Shown here piece by piece: positions 51,234 to 59,536 of a stretch of 64,000 nucleotides of DNA. The stretch is from the NCBI RefSeq assembly GCF_004366355.1, contig NZ_SODV01000001.1:1736001-1800000 (forward strand), given 5' to 3'. Numbering within the stretch: position 1 is the first letter of the stretch; each line of letters begins with the position of its first letter. The notes under the pieces are model-generated. The model was not told the DNA's origin. It made no database searches and saw nothing but the letters and a program-made list of their open reading frames with translations. This stretch comes from Dinghuibacter silviterrae. Its GTDB lineage: Bacteria > Bacteroidota > Bacteroidia > Chitinophagales > Chitinophagaceae. A program made the translations under genes and the position numbers.

Positions 51234-53273
51234 ATGGTCGACACCGAAATACTTGAAAAGGCCTATCGCCTGATGTGTATGGCCGCTGAAATGGCCGATA
51301 CCTATGAACGGAACCGGAATATCTGCAAATACGTCCATTCCACCTCCCGGGGACACGAGGCCATCCAACTGGCCACGGCTTTCCACCTCCGGCCGGGGGA
51401 CTTCGTAAGCCCTTACTACCGGGACGAAAGCCTGCTGCTGGGCCTTGGCTTTACGCCTTACGAATTGATGCTCCAGCTTTTGGCAAAAGCGGAGGATCCG
51501 TTTAGCGGCGGCCGGGAATATTATTCGCACCCGAGCTACCGGGGCCCCGACAAACCCACCATCATCCACCAAAGCAGTGCCACCGGCATGCAGGTGATCC
51601 CCACGACGGGGGTGGCCCAGGGGATCCAGTACCTGGAGAAGATCGGAGCGGGAAACGGCCCCTCCGTGGTCGTCTGCTCCTTGGGTGACGCCAGCGTCAC
51701 CGAAGGCGAAGTCAGCGAAGCCTTCCAGGTCGCCGTCCTCAAAAAACTCCCCATCATTTACCTGGTCCAGGACAATCAGTGGGGGATCAGCGTCAGCGCC
51801 GCGGAAGCCCGGGCCATGGACGCGTATACGTATGCAGGCGGTTTTCCCGGGATGCACCGCGTCCAGGTAGACGGCACCCACTTTGAAGAAAGCTATACCC
51901 TGCTCCGGGAGGTGATCGACCACGTCCGGAGGTACCGGGAGCCCTGGCTGGTCCACGCACGGGTACCGCTGCTGGGGCACCATACCAGCGGGGTGCGCAA
52001 GGAATTTTACCGGGATGCGCAGGATTGGGAGGCACACCTGGCACAGGATCCCAGACCAAAACTGAAGACCCGGCTGCAAGAACGGGGTGTGACGGAAATA
52101 GCGCTGGTCGAAGATGAAGTTAAAGCAACGGTCGCAAAAATGTTCGCCGACGCAGTAGCCGCCCCGGATCCAGCCCCCGAAACAGTGACGGACCACGTCT
52201 TCGCCCCGACCCCCGTCACGGAAGAAACCGGCGACCGCACCCCCCAAGGGGGCGAGCGCGTCATGATGGTGGACGCCGCCCTCCACGCCCTGGAGGAGAT
52301 CATGGAGGACCACCCGGAGGCCCTGTTGTACGGACAGGATGTGGGACGGAGGCTGGGCGGGGTATTCCGGGAGGCGGCGACGCTGGCCGAAAAGTTTGGG
52401 GACCACCGCGTCTTTAATACAGCCATCCAGGAGGCGTATATCATCGGGTCAACCGTGGGGATGTCGGCCCTGGGGTTAAAGCCGGTGGTGGAAGTCCAGT
52501 TCGCGGACTATATCTACCCGGGTTTTAACCAACTGGTGACGGAAATCTCCAAAGCGTGCTACCTGAGCCGGGGGAAATTCCCCCAGCAGACCGTGATACG
52601 GGTTCCGATCGGGGCGTATGGGGGTGGGGGGCCTTATCATAGCGGGAGCATCGAAACGACGCTGCTCTCCATAAAGGGGATCAAGGTGGCCTATCCGTCC
52701 AATGCCGCCGACATGAAGGGGTTGATGAAGGCCGCCTGGCTGGATCCGAACCCGGTTGTCGTGTTGGAGCATAAGGGGTTGTATTGGAGCAAGGTGCCGG
52801 GCACGGATGCCGCCCGGCAGGTGGAACCGGCCAAAGATTACATCCTCCCTCTCGGAAAGGCAGCCATAGCCCTGGAAGCGGCAAAAGAAAAGACCGCAAA
52901 AGGCGACAGTTGCTGCGTCATCACCTACGGCATGGGCGTATACTGGGCAAAGACGGCGGCGGCTTCGCTGGACGGCAGGGTGGAGGTCGTCGACCTGAGG
53001 TCCCTTTTTCCGCTGGACGAGGCCTTGGTGATGGAAAGGGTTAAAAAGCACGGCAAATGCCTGGTCCTTACGGAAGAGCAGGCGACCAACTCGTTTGCCG
53101 AGGCCCTGGCCTCCCGGATTTCCCGGGCTTGTTTTGCCTGGCTGGACGCCCCGGTGGATGTCCTTGGCGCCCTGGATTTACCGGCGGTTCCGCTGAATAT
53201 GGGCCTTGAAACGGCCATGTTGCCGGGGCCGGAGAAGGTCGTTCGCCGTCTGTCCACTTTGTTGGAAGGTTGA
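51234..53273 (+). CDS. Branched-chain 2-oxoacid dehydrogenase E1, alpha-beta fusion
   Basis: Thiamine-diphosphate enzyme starting breakdown of branched-chain 2-oxo acids, 679 residues in one chain. Alpha-like half (about 1-310): TSRGHEAIQLATAF, ThDP motif SLGDASVTEGEVSEAF ... QDNQWGIS, HTSGVRKEFY. A poorly conserved linker (about 310-342) leads to the beta-like half (about 343-679): LYGQDVGRRLGGVFREAATL, FNTAIQEAYIIGSTVGMSALG, EVQFADYIYPGFNQL. The fused form is common in Bacteroidota. Start at MVDTEILEKAYRLM; the longer frame overlaps the previous gene. E2 and E3 are not adjacent. Confidence 0.92.
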   Translation: MVDTEILEKAYRLMCMAAEMADTYERNRNICKYVHSTSRGHEAIQLATAFHLRPGDFVSPYYRDESLLLGLGFTPYELMLQLLAKAEDPFSGGREYYSHPSYRGPDKPTIIHQSSATGMQVIPTTGVAQGIQYLEKIGAGNGPSVVVCSLGDASVTEGEVSEAFQVAVLKKLPIIYLVQDNQWGISVSAAEARAMDAYTYAGGFPGMHRVQVDGTHFEESYTLLREVIDHVRRYREPWLVHARVPLLGHHTSGVRKEFYRDAQDWEAHLAQDPRPKLKTRLQERGVTEIALVEDEVKATVAKMFADAVAAPDPAPETVTDHVFAPTPVTEETGDRTPQGGERVMMVDAALHALEEIMEDHPEALLYGQDVGRRLGGVFREAATLAEKFGDHRVFNTAIQEAYIIGSTVGMSALGLKPVVEVQFADYIYPGFNQLVTEISKACYLSRGKFPQQTVIRVPIGAYGGGGPYHSGSIETTLLSIKGIKVAYPSNAADMKGLMKAAWLDPNPVVVLEHKGLYWSKVPGTDAARQVEPAKDYILPLGKAAIALEAAKEKTAKGDSCCVITYGMGVYWAKTAAASLDGRVEVVDLRSLFPLDEALVMERVKKHGKCLVLTEEQATNSFAEALASRISRACFAWLDAPVDVLGALDLPAVPLNMGLETAMLPGPEKVVRRLSTLLEG

Positions 53274-53621
53274 AGTTGTCTTGATAAGGCCGATCATCTA
53301 TAAAATATGCCGATTAAACTCAAATTGGCCCACACTTTTTAATGAGTGCACAACGAAGGGTATCGTATACCATTCATTTTCTTGTTATTTACCGATATTA
53401 ACCCTGAACTTGATAAATATTAATCATGTGGCCCACGTTTATACGGGCGGCTTTCCATTTGTCCATTTTTGGGTTTTTCCTGCAAATAATATTATCCAAT
53501 TTACCGTTTGATGTAACACCAAGAACCCATTGATCGTCTTACCCAATGGATCCGGCGATCGTGTCGTTTTTGAGATAAGTATAGTAACAGTATAGCCATT
53601 TTTAAACGCGTAAAGCTGTTT
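53274..53621. other. 348 bp AT-rich gene-free region
   Basis: No coding frame with plausible composition. It holds two copies of TGGCCCAC (53326-53333 and 53429-53436), a GGTAT cgt ATACC palindrome near 53359-53371, and AT-rich stretches including AATATTATCC. It may be the regulatory region of the transposase-derived gene or a remnant of its former element. Confidence 0.5.
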
Positions 53622-54320
53622 ATGAAAAACAAAATGATGAAAGGTGCTCACCTCTCAGAGAGGAAGTGCAAAGAGATCATCCGATTGTTCTGCGAGGATC
53701 TAACTGCCACGCAGATCGCGGACGTCAGCGGTGTCAGCCGGGTGACGATCAACAATTACCTGAAGCTCATACGGACCCACATTGCCAAGTACTGTGAGGA
53801 GTACAACCCCCGCTACCGTATGGCGGGCGCTTTTTCCTTTATGCCCGTGCACGCCGGCGCCGGTCCTACGTTTGCCGAGGAAGGCCTCCAGGAGGATGTG
53901 GGTTGGTTGTATGGCATCGCCCGTCACGACAAGAAATTGTTTTGTGACCTGCTCTCCCGCCAGGAATACGAGGAATTGCGCAAGTTAGAAGGGACTCCTG
54001 ATGACCAGCTCCACGACCTGGGGAACCGCCGCCAGAACCACTACACGGCTACCGCGGACATTTCCGGCTGGAAGCTGACCAAGCTGGTGCCGCCGTCGCT
54101 GCAGTCTTCCCTGCAGGACCAGGATGAGTATGACCTGTTCTGGGCGATGACCAAAAGCCGGCTGTCCAAATTCCGGGGTTTGAACCGGAGTACGGCCTAC
54201 TTGCACGTCAAGGAGTGTGAATTCCGCTTTAACAACCGCGAGGACGACCTTTTTAAACTCCTCACGTTTATCATCCAACGGAGACCGCTACACTACTCGA
54301 AAGCGAACGGTGCAGAGTAA
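53622..54320 (+). CDS. IS1595-like transposase-derived protein, catalytic residues eroded
   Basis: 232 residues. The N-terminal part (about 10-58, LSERKCKEIIRLFCEDLTATQIADVSGV then a helix-turn-helix) and the C-terminal part (about 165-225: FWAMTKSRLSKFRGLNRSTAYLHVKECEFRFNNREDDLFKLL) match IS1595/ISXO2-type transposases as I recall them. The middle is recognisable (GWLYGIARHDKKLFCDLL, ISGW) but the usual DES, SDGW and NGIE catalytic motifs are altered: no DES, ISGW for SDGW, EYDLFW for GIESFW. No terminal inverted repeats were found. Either a decayed element or a domesticated DNA-binding protein; the intact frame favours the latter. Confidence 0.6.
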   Translation: MKNKMMKGAHLSERKCKEIIRLFCEDLTATQIADVSGVSRVTINNYLKLIRTHIAKYCEEYNPRYRMAGAFSFMPVHAGAGPTFAEEGLQEDVGWLYGIARHDKKLFCDLLSRQEYEELRKLEGTPDDQLHDLGNRRQNHYTATADISGWKLTKLVPPSLQSSLQDQDEYDLFWAMTKSRLSKFRGLNRSTAYLHVKECEFRFNNREDDLFKLLTFIIQRRPLHYSKANGAE

Positions 54321-54339
54321 CGACCGTTAGTTTAGGATA

Positions 54340-54383
54340 AAAAAAAATAGCAACTTACCCGAGTCATGTAGGATAAGTTGCTA
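54340..54383 (-). terminator. Strong minus-strand terminator with no known gene
   Basis: 10 bp stem TAGCAACTTA / TAAGTTGCTA (54348-54357 with 54374-54383). On the minus strand it is followed by a T9-10 run; on the plus strand no T-run follows. No minus-strand gene ends here, so it may close an unannotated minus-strand transcript from 54390-54560. That 180 bp otherwise shows only the leader of the sugar transporter gene. Confidence 0.55.
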
Positions 54384-54562
54384 ACTCAATTTTCTCATGT
54401 CTGCCTCGATGAAGGTGGAAAGTCACCGCTTTCTTAGCAGGGTCAAGATAAGGATTTTCTCGTGAATATCGTGTGGTCTTTTAAAACTAAAGGGCTGCTA
54501 AACTATGTCTTGCGTTAAGCAATAGCGCTGAGGCGTATATTTAGCAAAACAATTGCCCATAT

Positions 54563-55855
54563 ATGAAAGGATATGTGATCCTGATTGCTTCGGTGGCCGC
54601 CCTTGGCGGGCTGCTTTTTGGCTTTGACACCGCAGTGGTCGCGGGTACACTGGACCATTTGACCGCTTATTTTTCCCTGACAAAAGTACAACTGGGCATC
54701 GTGGTCGGTGCGACGTCCATCGGGTGTATCCCCGGGGCGTGGATCGCGGGTAAAATGGCGGACGTTTACGGCCGTAAAAAAGTGATGCTGCTGACGGCCT
54801 TATTGTACGTGGTCGCGGCCCTGGGGAGCGGACTGGCGGGCAAGTATGGGACGCTTGTTTTCTTCCGGCTGGTGGGCGGCCTTGCGATTGGCCTGGCGTC
54901 GACGGTCGCCCCGATCTATATCTCAGAGATCGCACCCGCCCGGACGCGGGGCCGGTTGGGGATGCTGCAACAGCTCGCGATCGTCACGGGTATCCTTGTT
55001 TCCTTTATATCCAACTACCTGATCGCCAAATACCATCCGGTGGATGACTGGCGCTATATGCTGGGGGCGGCGGTGGTTCCCAGCCTCGTGTTCTTCCTGC
55101 TCCTGCTCCTGGTCCCGGAAAGCCCCCGCTGGCTGGCGCTCATGGGCCGGGGAGACGAAGCCCGGCGGATCTTCGGCAAGCTCGGTACGGAACCGCCGGC
55201 GATCGAAGAAGGTTCAGGTCATACGGCCACTCTGAGTGAGGTATTCGCCCCCCGTTACCGCCGGGTAACCGTGATCGGATTGGTCTTCGCGGCGGTTGCG
55301 CAGCTGACGGGCATCAACATCATCTTTTATTATGCCCCGCTGATCTTCGAAAAATCTCATACCGGGGGCTCCGCCCTTTTCCAGACCCTGCTCACGGGGA
55401 TCGTCAACCTGGTCTTTACCATCCTGGCTTTCTGGCTGATCGACCGCGTCGGTCGTAAAAAACTCCTCCTGGTGGGCTCCGCCATCATGGCAACGTGTAT
55501 GCTTGTCCTGGGCGCCCTTTTCTGGACGAACGCACTGGACAACTATTTCGTGCTGGGCGCCATTTTTTTGTACATCGCCGGTTTTGCCTGCTCCTGGGGC
55601 GCGGTGCTTTGGGTATACGTGGCGGAGATCTTCCCCAACCACATCCGGGGTAAGGCAACGTCGGTGGCGGTGACAGGGAACTGGACGGCCAATGCCATCG
55701 TTTCGCTTACTTTTCCCTACATGCTCGACGCGCTGAAAGGGGGGCCCACCTTTCTCGTGTATGCGCTCCTCAATGCGGGGATGATCTGGTTCGTGAGCCG
55801 TTACATCTTCGAAACGAAGGGGGTACCTTTGGAGAAGATCGAAGAGACATGGTAA
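54563..55855 (+). CDS. Sugar-porter MFS transporter
   Basis: Inner-membrane proton-coupled or facilitative sugar transporter, 430 residues with 12 predicted helices. Sugar-porter signatures: GGLLFGFDTAVVAG (helix 1), GKMADVYGRKKVMLL (loop 2-3), RLVGGLAIGLASTVAPIYISEIAPARTRGRL, PESPRWLALMGR, QLTGINIIFYYAPLIF, DRVGRKKLLL and ETKGVPLEKIEE. Coupled to the GH32 gene by a 7 bp overlap, so the sugar is probably fructose or sucrose (inference). A TATATTTA-like box lies about 20 nt upstream. Confidence 0.93.
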   Translation: MKGYVILIASVAALGGLLFGFDTAVVAGTLDHLTAYFSLTKVQLGIVVGATSIGCIPGAWIAGKMADVYGRKKVMLLTALLYVVAALGSGLAGKYGTLVFFRLVGGLAIGLASTVAPIYISEIAPARTRGRLGMLQQLAIVTGILVSFISNYLIAKYHPVDDWRYMLGAAVVPSLVFFLLLLLVPESPRWLALMGRGDEARRIFGKLGTEPPAIEEGSGHTATLSEVFAPRYRRVTVIGLVFAAVAQLTGINIIFYYAPLIFEKSHTGGSALFQTLLTGIVNLVFTILAFWLIDRVGRKKLLLVGSAIMATCMLVLGALFWTNALDNYFVLGAIFLYIAGFACSWGAVLWVYVAEIFPNHIRGKATSVAVTGNWTANAIVSLTFPYMLDALKGGPTFLVYALLNAGMIWFVSRYIFETKGVPLEKIEETW

Positions 55856-57291
55856 GAATAATCGTCGCGTTGCTAATAGCGACCAGCGCGTCTGCGCAGG
55901 TACCCACGCCCCAGTGGCGCCCCGTCTATCACTTTACCCCCGAACGCAACTGGACAAACGATCCCAACGGGTTGCTGGTCCTTCACGGCGTCTACCATCT
56001 GTATAACCAGCAAAACCCCTACGCGAATGTCTGGGGACACATGAGCTGGGGGCACGCGACGAGCACGGACCTCGTGCACTGGAAGCACCTGCCCATCGCC
56101 CTTCCCGAGGGGGCGGACACGACCGAACGCTTTTCGGGCTGTGCCGTGTACGACGCGCACAATACCAGCGGACTTTGTAAAGGGGGGTGTATTGTTGCCA
56201 TTTACACCGCCGACCAGCCCAACCTGAAACGCGAATCCCAGTACATTGCCTATAGCAACGACGGGGGCATGCACTTCACCGATTACAAAGGGAACCCCGT
56301 CATCGACCTCCACCGCAAAGACTTCCGGGATCCCAATGTCAGTTGGAACGAGAAACTGCACCGCTGGCTGATGGTGGTCTCCCTGGTCGACCTGCACCAG
56401 GTGCGGTTTTATATATCCCGCGATGTAAAAAACTGGACGGCGCTCAGCGACTTTGGCCCCGCGGGGTACACGGGTTCGGCCTGGGAATGCCCGTTTTTCG
56501 TGCACCTGCCCGTGGTGAATAAACCCGGACTTTGGAAGTGGGTGTTGGCGGTCTCCGCCTGGGGTCCGTCGGGTGCCCCCTCCATCCAGTATTTCGTAGG
56601 GGATTTCGACGGCAAACACTTTACGACGAAACAATCGTCCGACTTTATAGACAAGGGGAATACGTTTTACGCAGCCATCCCCTGGAACGGCCAGCCGGAG
56701 GGACAGAGGACCTTGCTCGGCTGGCTGGTACCGGAGCCAAGGCCGACCTATCCCTGGAGGGGCGCGATGTCCATTCCGAGGGATTTGAGTTTGAGGGAAA
56801 AGGAGGGCGTGTATCTGCTTTGCCAAGCGCCTGCAGCGCTGATCCAGGCGAAGCTCGGGGCACCTGCGGTCGACCAGGGGACGCGTCGAGGCGACCTGCG
56901 CGCGGCAGCCCCCCGGGGCGATCAGCCCCTCTTTAAGGGCAACGCCTGGTGGCTCACCGCCACTTTCCGTCCGAACAATGCGGCGCGTTTTGGCGTGGTG
57001 TTCGGTGGCGGCGTCAGGGTTGGTTATGACCGCGCAACCGCCACGGTTTTCGTCGACCGCAGCCACGGCGACACCACCGGTCTGAGCCCCGATAAACTGA
57101 TCCAGTCCATGCCCATCGGACCGATTGCCGACACGCTCACAATGACCGTCTTATTGGACAAGTCCATCCTGGAAGTATTTGTAAACGGCCAGGTGTTAAC
57201 GACCTGGGTGTTCCCCACGGGAGACGACGTGCGCACCTTTGGAAAGGGGGCAGAGCGGTTGCAACTCTGGAATATGGAGAAACTCCCTTAA
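55849..57291 (+). CDS. GH32 fructan/sucrose hydrolase
   Basis: Exported beta-fructosidase (invertase, levanase or inulinase type), 480 residues with a signal peptide (1-16, ending ASAQ). Five-blade propeller with nucleophile in WTNDPNG, transition-state Asp in FRDPNV and acid/base Glu in WECPFF; a C-terminal beta-sandwich follows (about 350-480). Start ATG lies inside the transporter's stop region. Together with the transporter it makes a compact fructoside-use pair. Confidence 0.94.
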   Translation: MVRIIVALLIATSASAQVPTPQWRPVYHFTPERNWTNDPNGLLVLHGVYHLYNQQNPYANVWGHMSWGHATSTDLVHWKHLPIALPEGADTTERFSGCAVYDAHNTSGLCKGGCIVAIYTADQPNLKRESQYIAYSNDGGMHFTDYKGNPVIDLHRKDFRDPNVSWNEKLHRWLMVVSLVDLHQVRFYISRDVKNWTALSDFGPAGYTGSAWECPFFVHLPVVNKPGLWKWVLAVSAWGPSGAPSIQYFVGDFDGKHFTTKQSSDFIDKGNTFYAAIPWNGQPEGQRTLLGWLVPEPRPTYPWRGAMSIPRDLSLREKEGVYLLCQAPAALIQAKLGAPAVDQGTRRGDLRAAAPRGDQPLFKGNAWWLTATFRPNNAARFGVVFGGGVRVGYDRATATVFVDRSHGDTTGLSPDKLIQSMPIGPIADTLTMTVLLDKSILEVFVNGQVLTTWVFPTGDDVRTFGKGAERLQLWNMEKLP

Positions 57292-57299
57292 TATTGAGG

Positions 57300-57821
57300 A
57301 TGCGTTTGTACACATTGCTGATCGCGCTGTTGCTGTGGGCGGGCAAGGGCCTCGCCCAGATGCCGCCCCCCGAGGCGCCCGTGGCCGACTCGACCATGAT
57401 CCCCAATTTTACCATCGTCCTGGCGGACGGCAGGCACGTCACAAAGGGTGACCTGGATCCCCATAAGCCCGTGATGATCGTCTATTACTCACCGACCTGC
57501 GAACACTGCCAGCACTTCGGCCAGGACCTGGCGGCCCATATCGGGGAATTCAAGGGCGCGCAGATCGTCATGGTGACGTTCCGGCCCCTGAACGAGGTCA
57601 AGGACTTCGAGAACATCTGTCACCTCGAACATTCGGGGGTGTACGTGGGCTCGGAAGGGCTGACCTGGGTGGTGCAACACCACTACAACATTACCAACTT
57701 CCCTTTTGTCGCGGTCTATAACAAGGACTGGAAACTCAAAGGCGTCTACAGGAACCCGCCGATCCACCTAAGCCTGCTCCGGCGCGGTCTTTTTGGGAAG
57801 ACGTCTCGGAATGTTGAATAA
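57300..57821 (+). CDS. Exported thioredoxin-like protein
   Basis: 173 residues with a signal peptide (about 1-18, ending GLAQ). TlpA/peroxiredoxin-like fold with active CxxC in YYSPTCEHCQHFGQ and a cis-Pro in TNFPFVAVY. Periplasmic disulfide handling is likely. It begins 9 bp after the GH32 stop and may be cotranscribed. Its last 54 bp overlap the convergent terC gene. Confidence 0.85.
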   Translation: MRLYTLLIALLLWAGKGLAQMPPPEAPVADSTMIPNFTIVLADGRHVTKGDLDPHKPVMIVYYSPTCEHCQHFGQDLAAHIGEFKGAQIVMVTFRPLNEVKDFENICHLEHSGVYVGSEGLTWVVQHHYNITNFPFVAVYNKDWKLKGVYRNPPIHLSLLRRGLFGKTSRNVE

Positions 57822-58562
57822 AAGCGATGTCAGGATCGGAATAAAGAAGATGCCGATGGTCAGGGCGGAAGTGGTGATGTCCGCCGCATGACTGCCCAGG
57901 AAGTGGCTGAGCGGGGTGTCGGGGAAAAAGTGCTCGTACAGCGACAAGACCAGCTTTACGCCAAGGATGCCGATCACGATAAAGGCGGACGTTTCCAGGA
58001 ACGTATATTGCTCCATCAGCTGTACAAACCAGGCCGCGATAAACCGCATCGCCAGGATGCCGATAAAGACACCGGTGCACACCAGGATGATGTTGGGGGA
58101 GAAGGCCACGGCGGCAAAAACATTGTCCATGGAAAAGGCCATATCCATCAGCTCCACCAGGGCCACGGTCGCCCAAAAAGTACCGATCCTGCCCACGGTG
58201 GCGCGGTAGAGCCAGTTCTTGTTTTTATCTATAAAGTCGTCTTCCTTGTCTTCGGTCTGTTGTCCCTTCCACCAATCCCACACCAGGTATAAGAGATAGG
58301 CGCCGCCGACCGGTTTCAGCCACCAGATGCGGATGAGGAAGGATGCAAACACCATGGCTGTCCCCCGGAATACATAGGCGCCCAGGATGCCGTAGCGCAG
58401 CGCTTTTTTGCGGTTCTCCGGTTTGAGGTCCAGGACGAGGGTGGCCAGGACGGCCGCGTTGTCCACGGACAGCAGGCTTTCCAGGATGATCAGGTTGCCC
58501 ACGATGGCGAGCGAGGGGAGAGGGTTTTGAACGATTTGTTGAAGTAAGTCGGAAAAGGTCAT
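57768..58562 (-). CDS. terC: TerC-family integral membrane protein
   Basis: 264 residues, about seven transmembrane helices. IILESLLSVDNAAVLATLV and ELMDMAFSMDNVFAAVAF are the paired acidic motifs (SVDN, SMDN) of the TerC family, thought to bind or move metal ions such as Mn2+ or Ca2+. Last gene of the Ter operon, overlapping the previous gene by 4 nt (ATGA). Confidence 0.9.
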   Translation of the reverse strand: MTFSDLLQQIVQNPLPSLAIVGNLIILESLLSVDNAAVLATLVLDLKPENRKKALRYGILGAYVFRGTAMVFASFLIRIWWLKPVGGAYLLYLVWDWWKGQQTEDKEDDFIDKNKNWLYRATVGRIGTFWATVALVELMDMAFSMDNVFAAVAFSPNIILVCTGVFIGILAMRFIAAWFVQLMEQYTFLETSAFIVIGILGVKLVLSLYEHFFPDTPLSHFLGSHAADITTSALTIGIFFIPILTSLLFNIPRRLPKKTAPEQA

Positions 58563-59536
58563 ATAATATCGGTATTCAGCATGGATTTCAAAATGTTGGC
58601 CTGGACCTCAAAATCGCTTTGTTCCAGGAAGTTAATATCGGAAATTTTCCGGTAATATTCCGCGAGCAGGTCCTTCACCGGGACCGGGATAAAGGTTTTG
58701 GCGGCCGCGATATTGCTTTCCAGGCGGGTATTCTTGTCCGTGAGTTCCCGGGTGAGGCGGACTTTTTTGGAGGCGCCGCTGTCCGTGTCGAGGCCCTGGA
58801 GCTTGACAGGGTCCACGAAAAGGAAGACGTTGCCATTGGCCAGGTAGAGGAAGTGCTTCGCGGCGCCCGAACCCGGCGAGGGGTCCTCGAACTTATACAC
58901 CTCCAGCACCTGGCTCCCCGCCTTCAGCCCCATCTGAAACGTGCAATTGAAATTTACTTTGTGCAGTTGCCCCATTAGACGACGGTGGATCACCGCATGT
59001 GCATTGATATATACCTCGGCCGGATTGTACTGTATGAGCGCCCCGAACAGGTCAGGGGAGATGTCTGCGTAGAAATCCTGCGCGTAGTGTGCGCTAAACG
59101 CATTGATATTTTTAGAGAGCGGATAATCGGACGAGTCCGCCGCCAGGACGTCATACAGGCGGCGCAGGGATAAAGAAACCTTGCCCGACTGGGTAGCCTT
59201 TTCCTGGTTGAAGCCCGCTTCGGTATACACCGAGCTGCCCAGCCGGTCGATCATCTCGCGGTTGACCCGGATCTCTTCGTAGAGCAGGTTGACGTTTTGT
59301 TCGTTGGTCTTTTTGATCTTACGCAACAGGGTGATGACCGTATCGGTAAACTGGACATGGAAAAGCGACAGCTTGTTAATGTCCAGGTCCCGGTTGGTTT
59401 CAAACAATTGGTGGATGACCTGCGTCTTGACATATATCTTGTAGACCATCTCGTCCTCGAAGAACGCGGAGAGCAGTTGCAGCTTGCTGATCGTGCCCAC
59501 CGAGTCGTTCAATATATGCCTGAGGTTTTCGTCCAT
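58559..59536 (-). CDS. Unrecognised 325-residue protein of the Ter operon
   Basis: No domain recognised. Soluble, no signal peptide or membrane helix. Residues 1-120 are helical (DIITLLRKIKKTNEQNVNLLYEEIRVNREMIDRLG region); the centre (about 145-240) looks alpha/beta, with YNPAEVYINAHAVIHRRLMGQLHKVNF; the C-terminus is again helical (RLTRELTDKNTRLESNIAAAKTF). It abuts telA with no gap and overlaps terC by 4 nt, so it is surely a working part of the operon. Possibly a partner of TelA. Confidence 0.8.
   Translation of the reverse strand: MDENLRHILNDSVGTISKLQLLSAFFEDEMVYKIYVKTQVIHQLFETNRDLDINKLSLFHVQFTDTVITLLRKIKKTNEQNVNLLYEEIRVNREMIDRLGSSVYTEAGFNQEKATQSGKVSLSLRRLYDVLAADSSDYPLSKNINAFSAHYAQDFYADISPDLFGALIQYNPAEVYINAHAVIHRRLMGQLHKVNFNCTFQMGLKAGSQVLEVYKFEDPSPGSGAAKHFLYLANGNVFLFVDPVKLQGLDTDSGASKKVRLTRELTDKNTRLESNIAAAKTFIPVPVKDLLAEYYRKISDINFLEQSDFEVQANILKSMLNTDII

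Noticed and set aside
53274-54562. A complete IS1595 insertion sequence
   Set aside because: No terminal inverted repeats or target duplication were found, and the catalytic motifs are altered.
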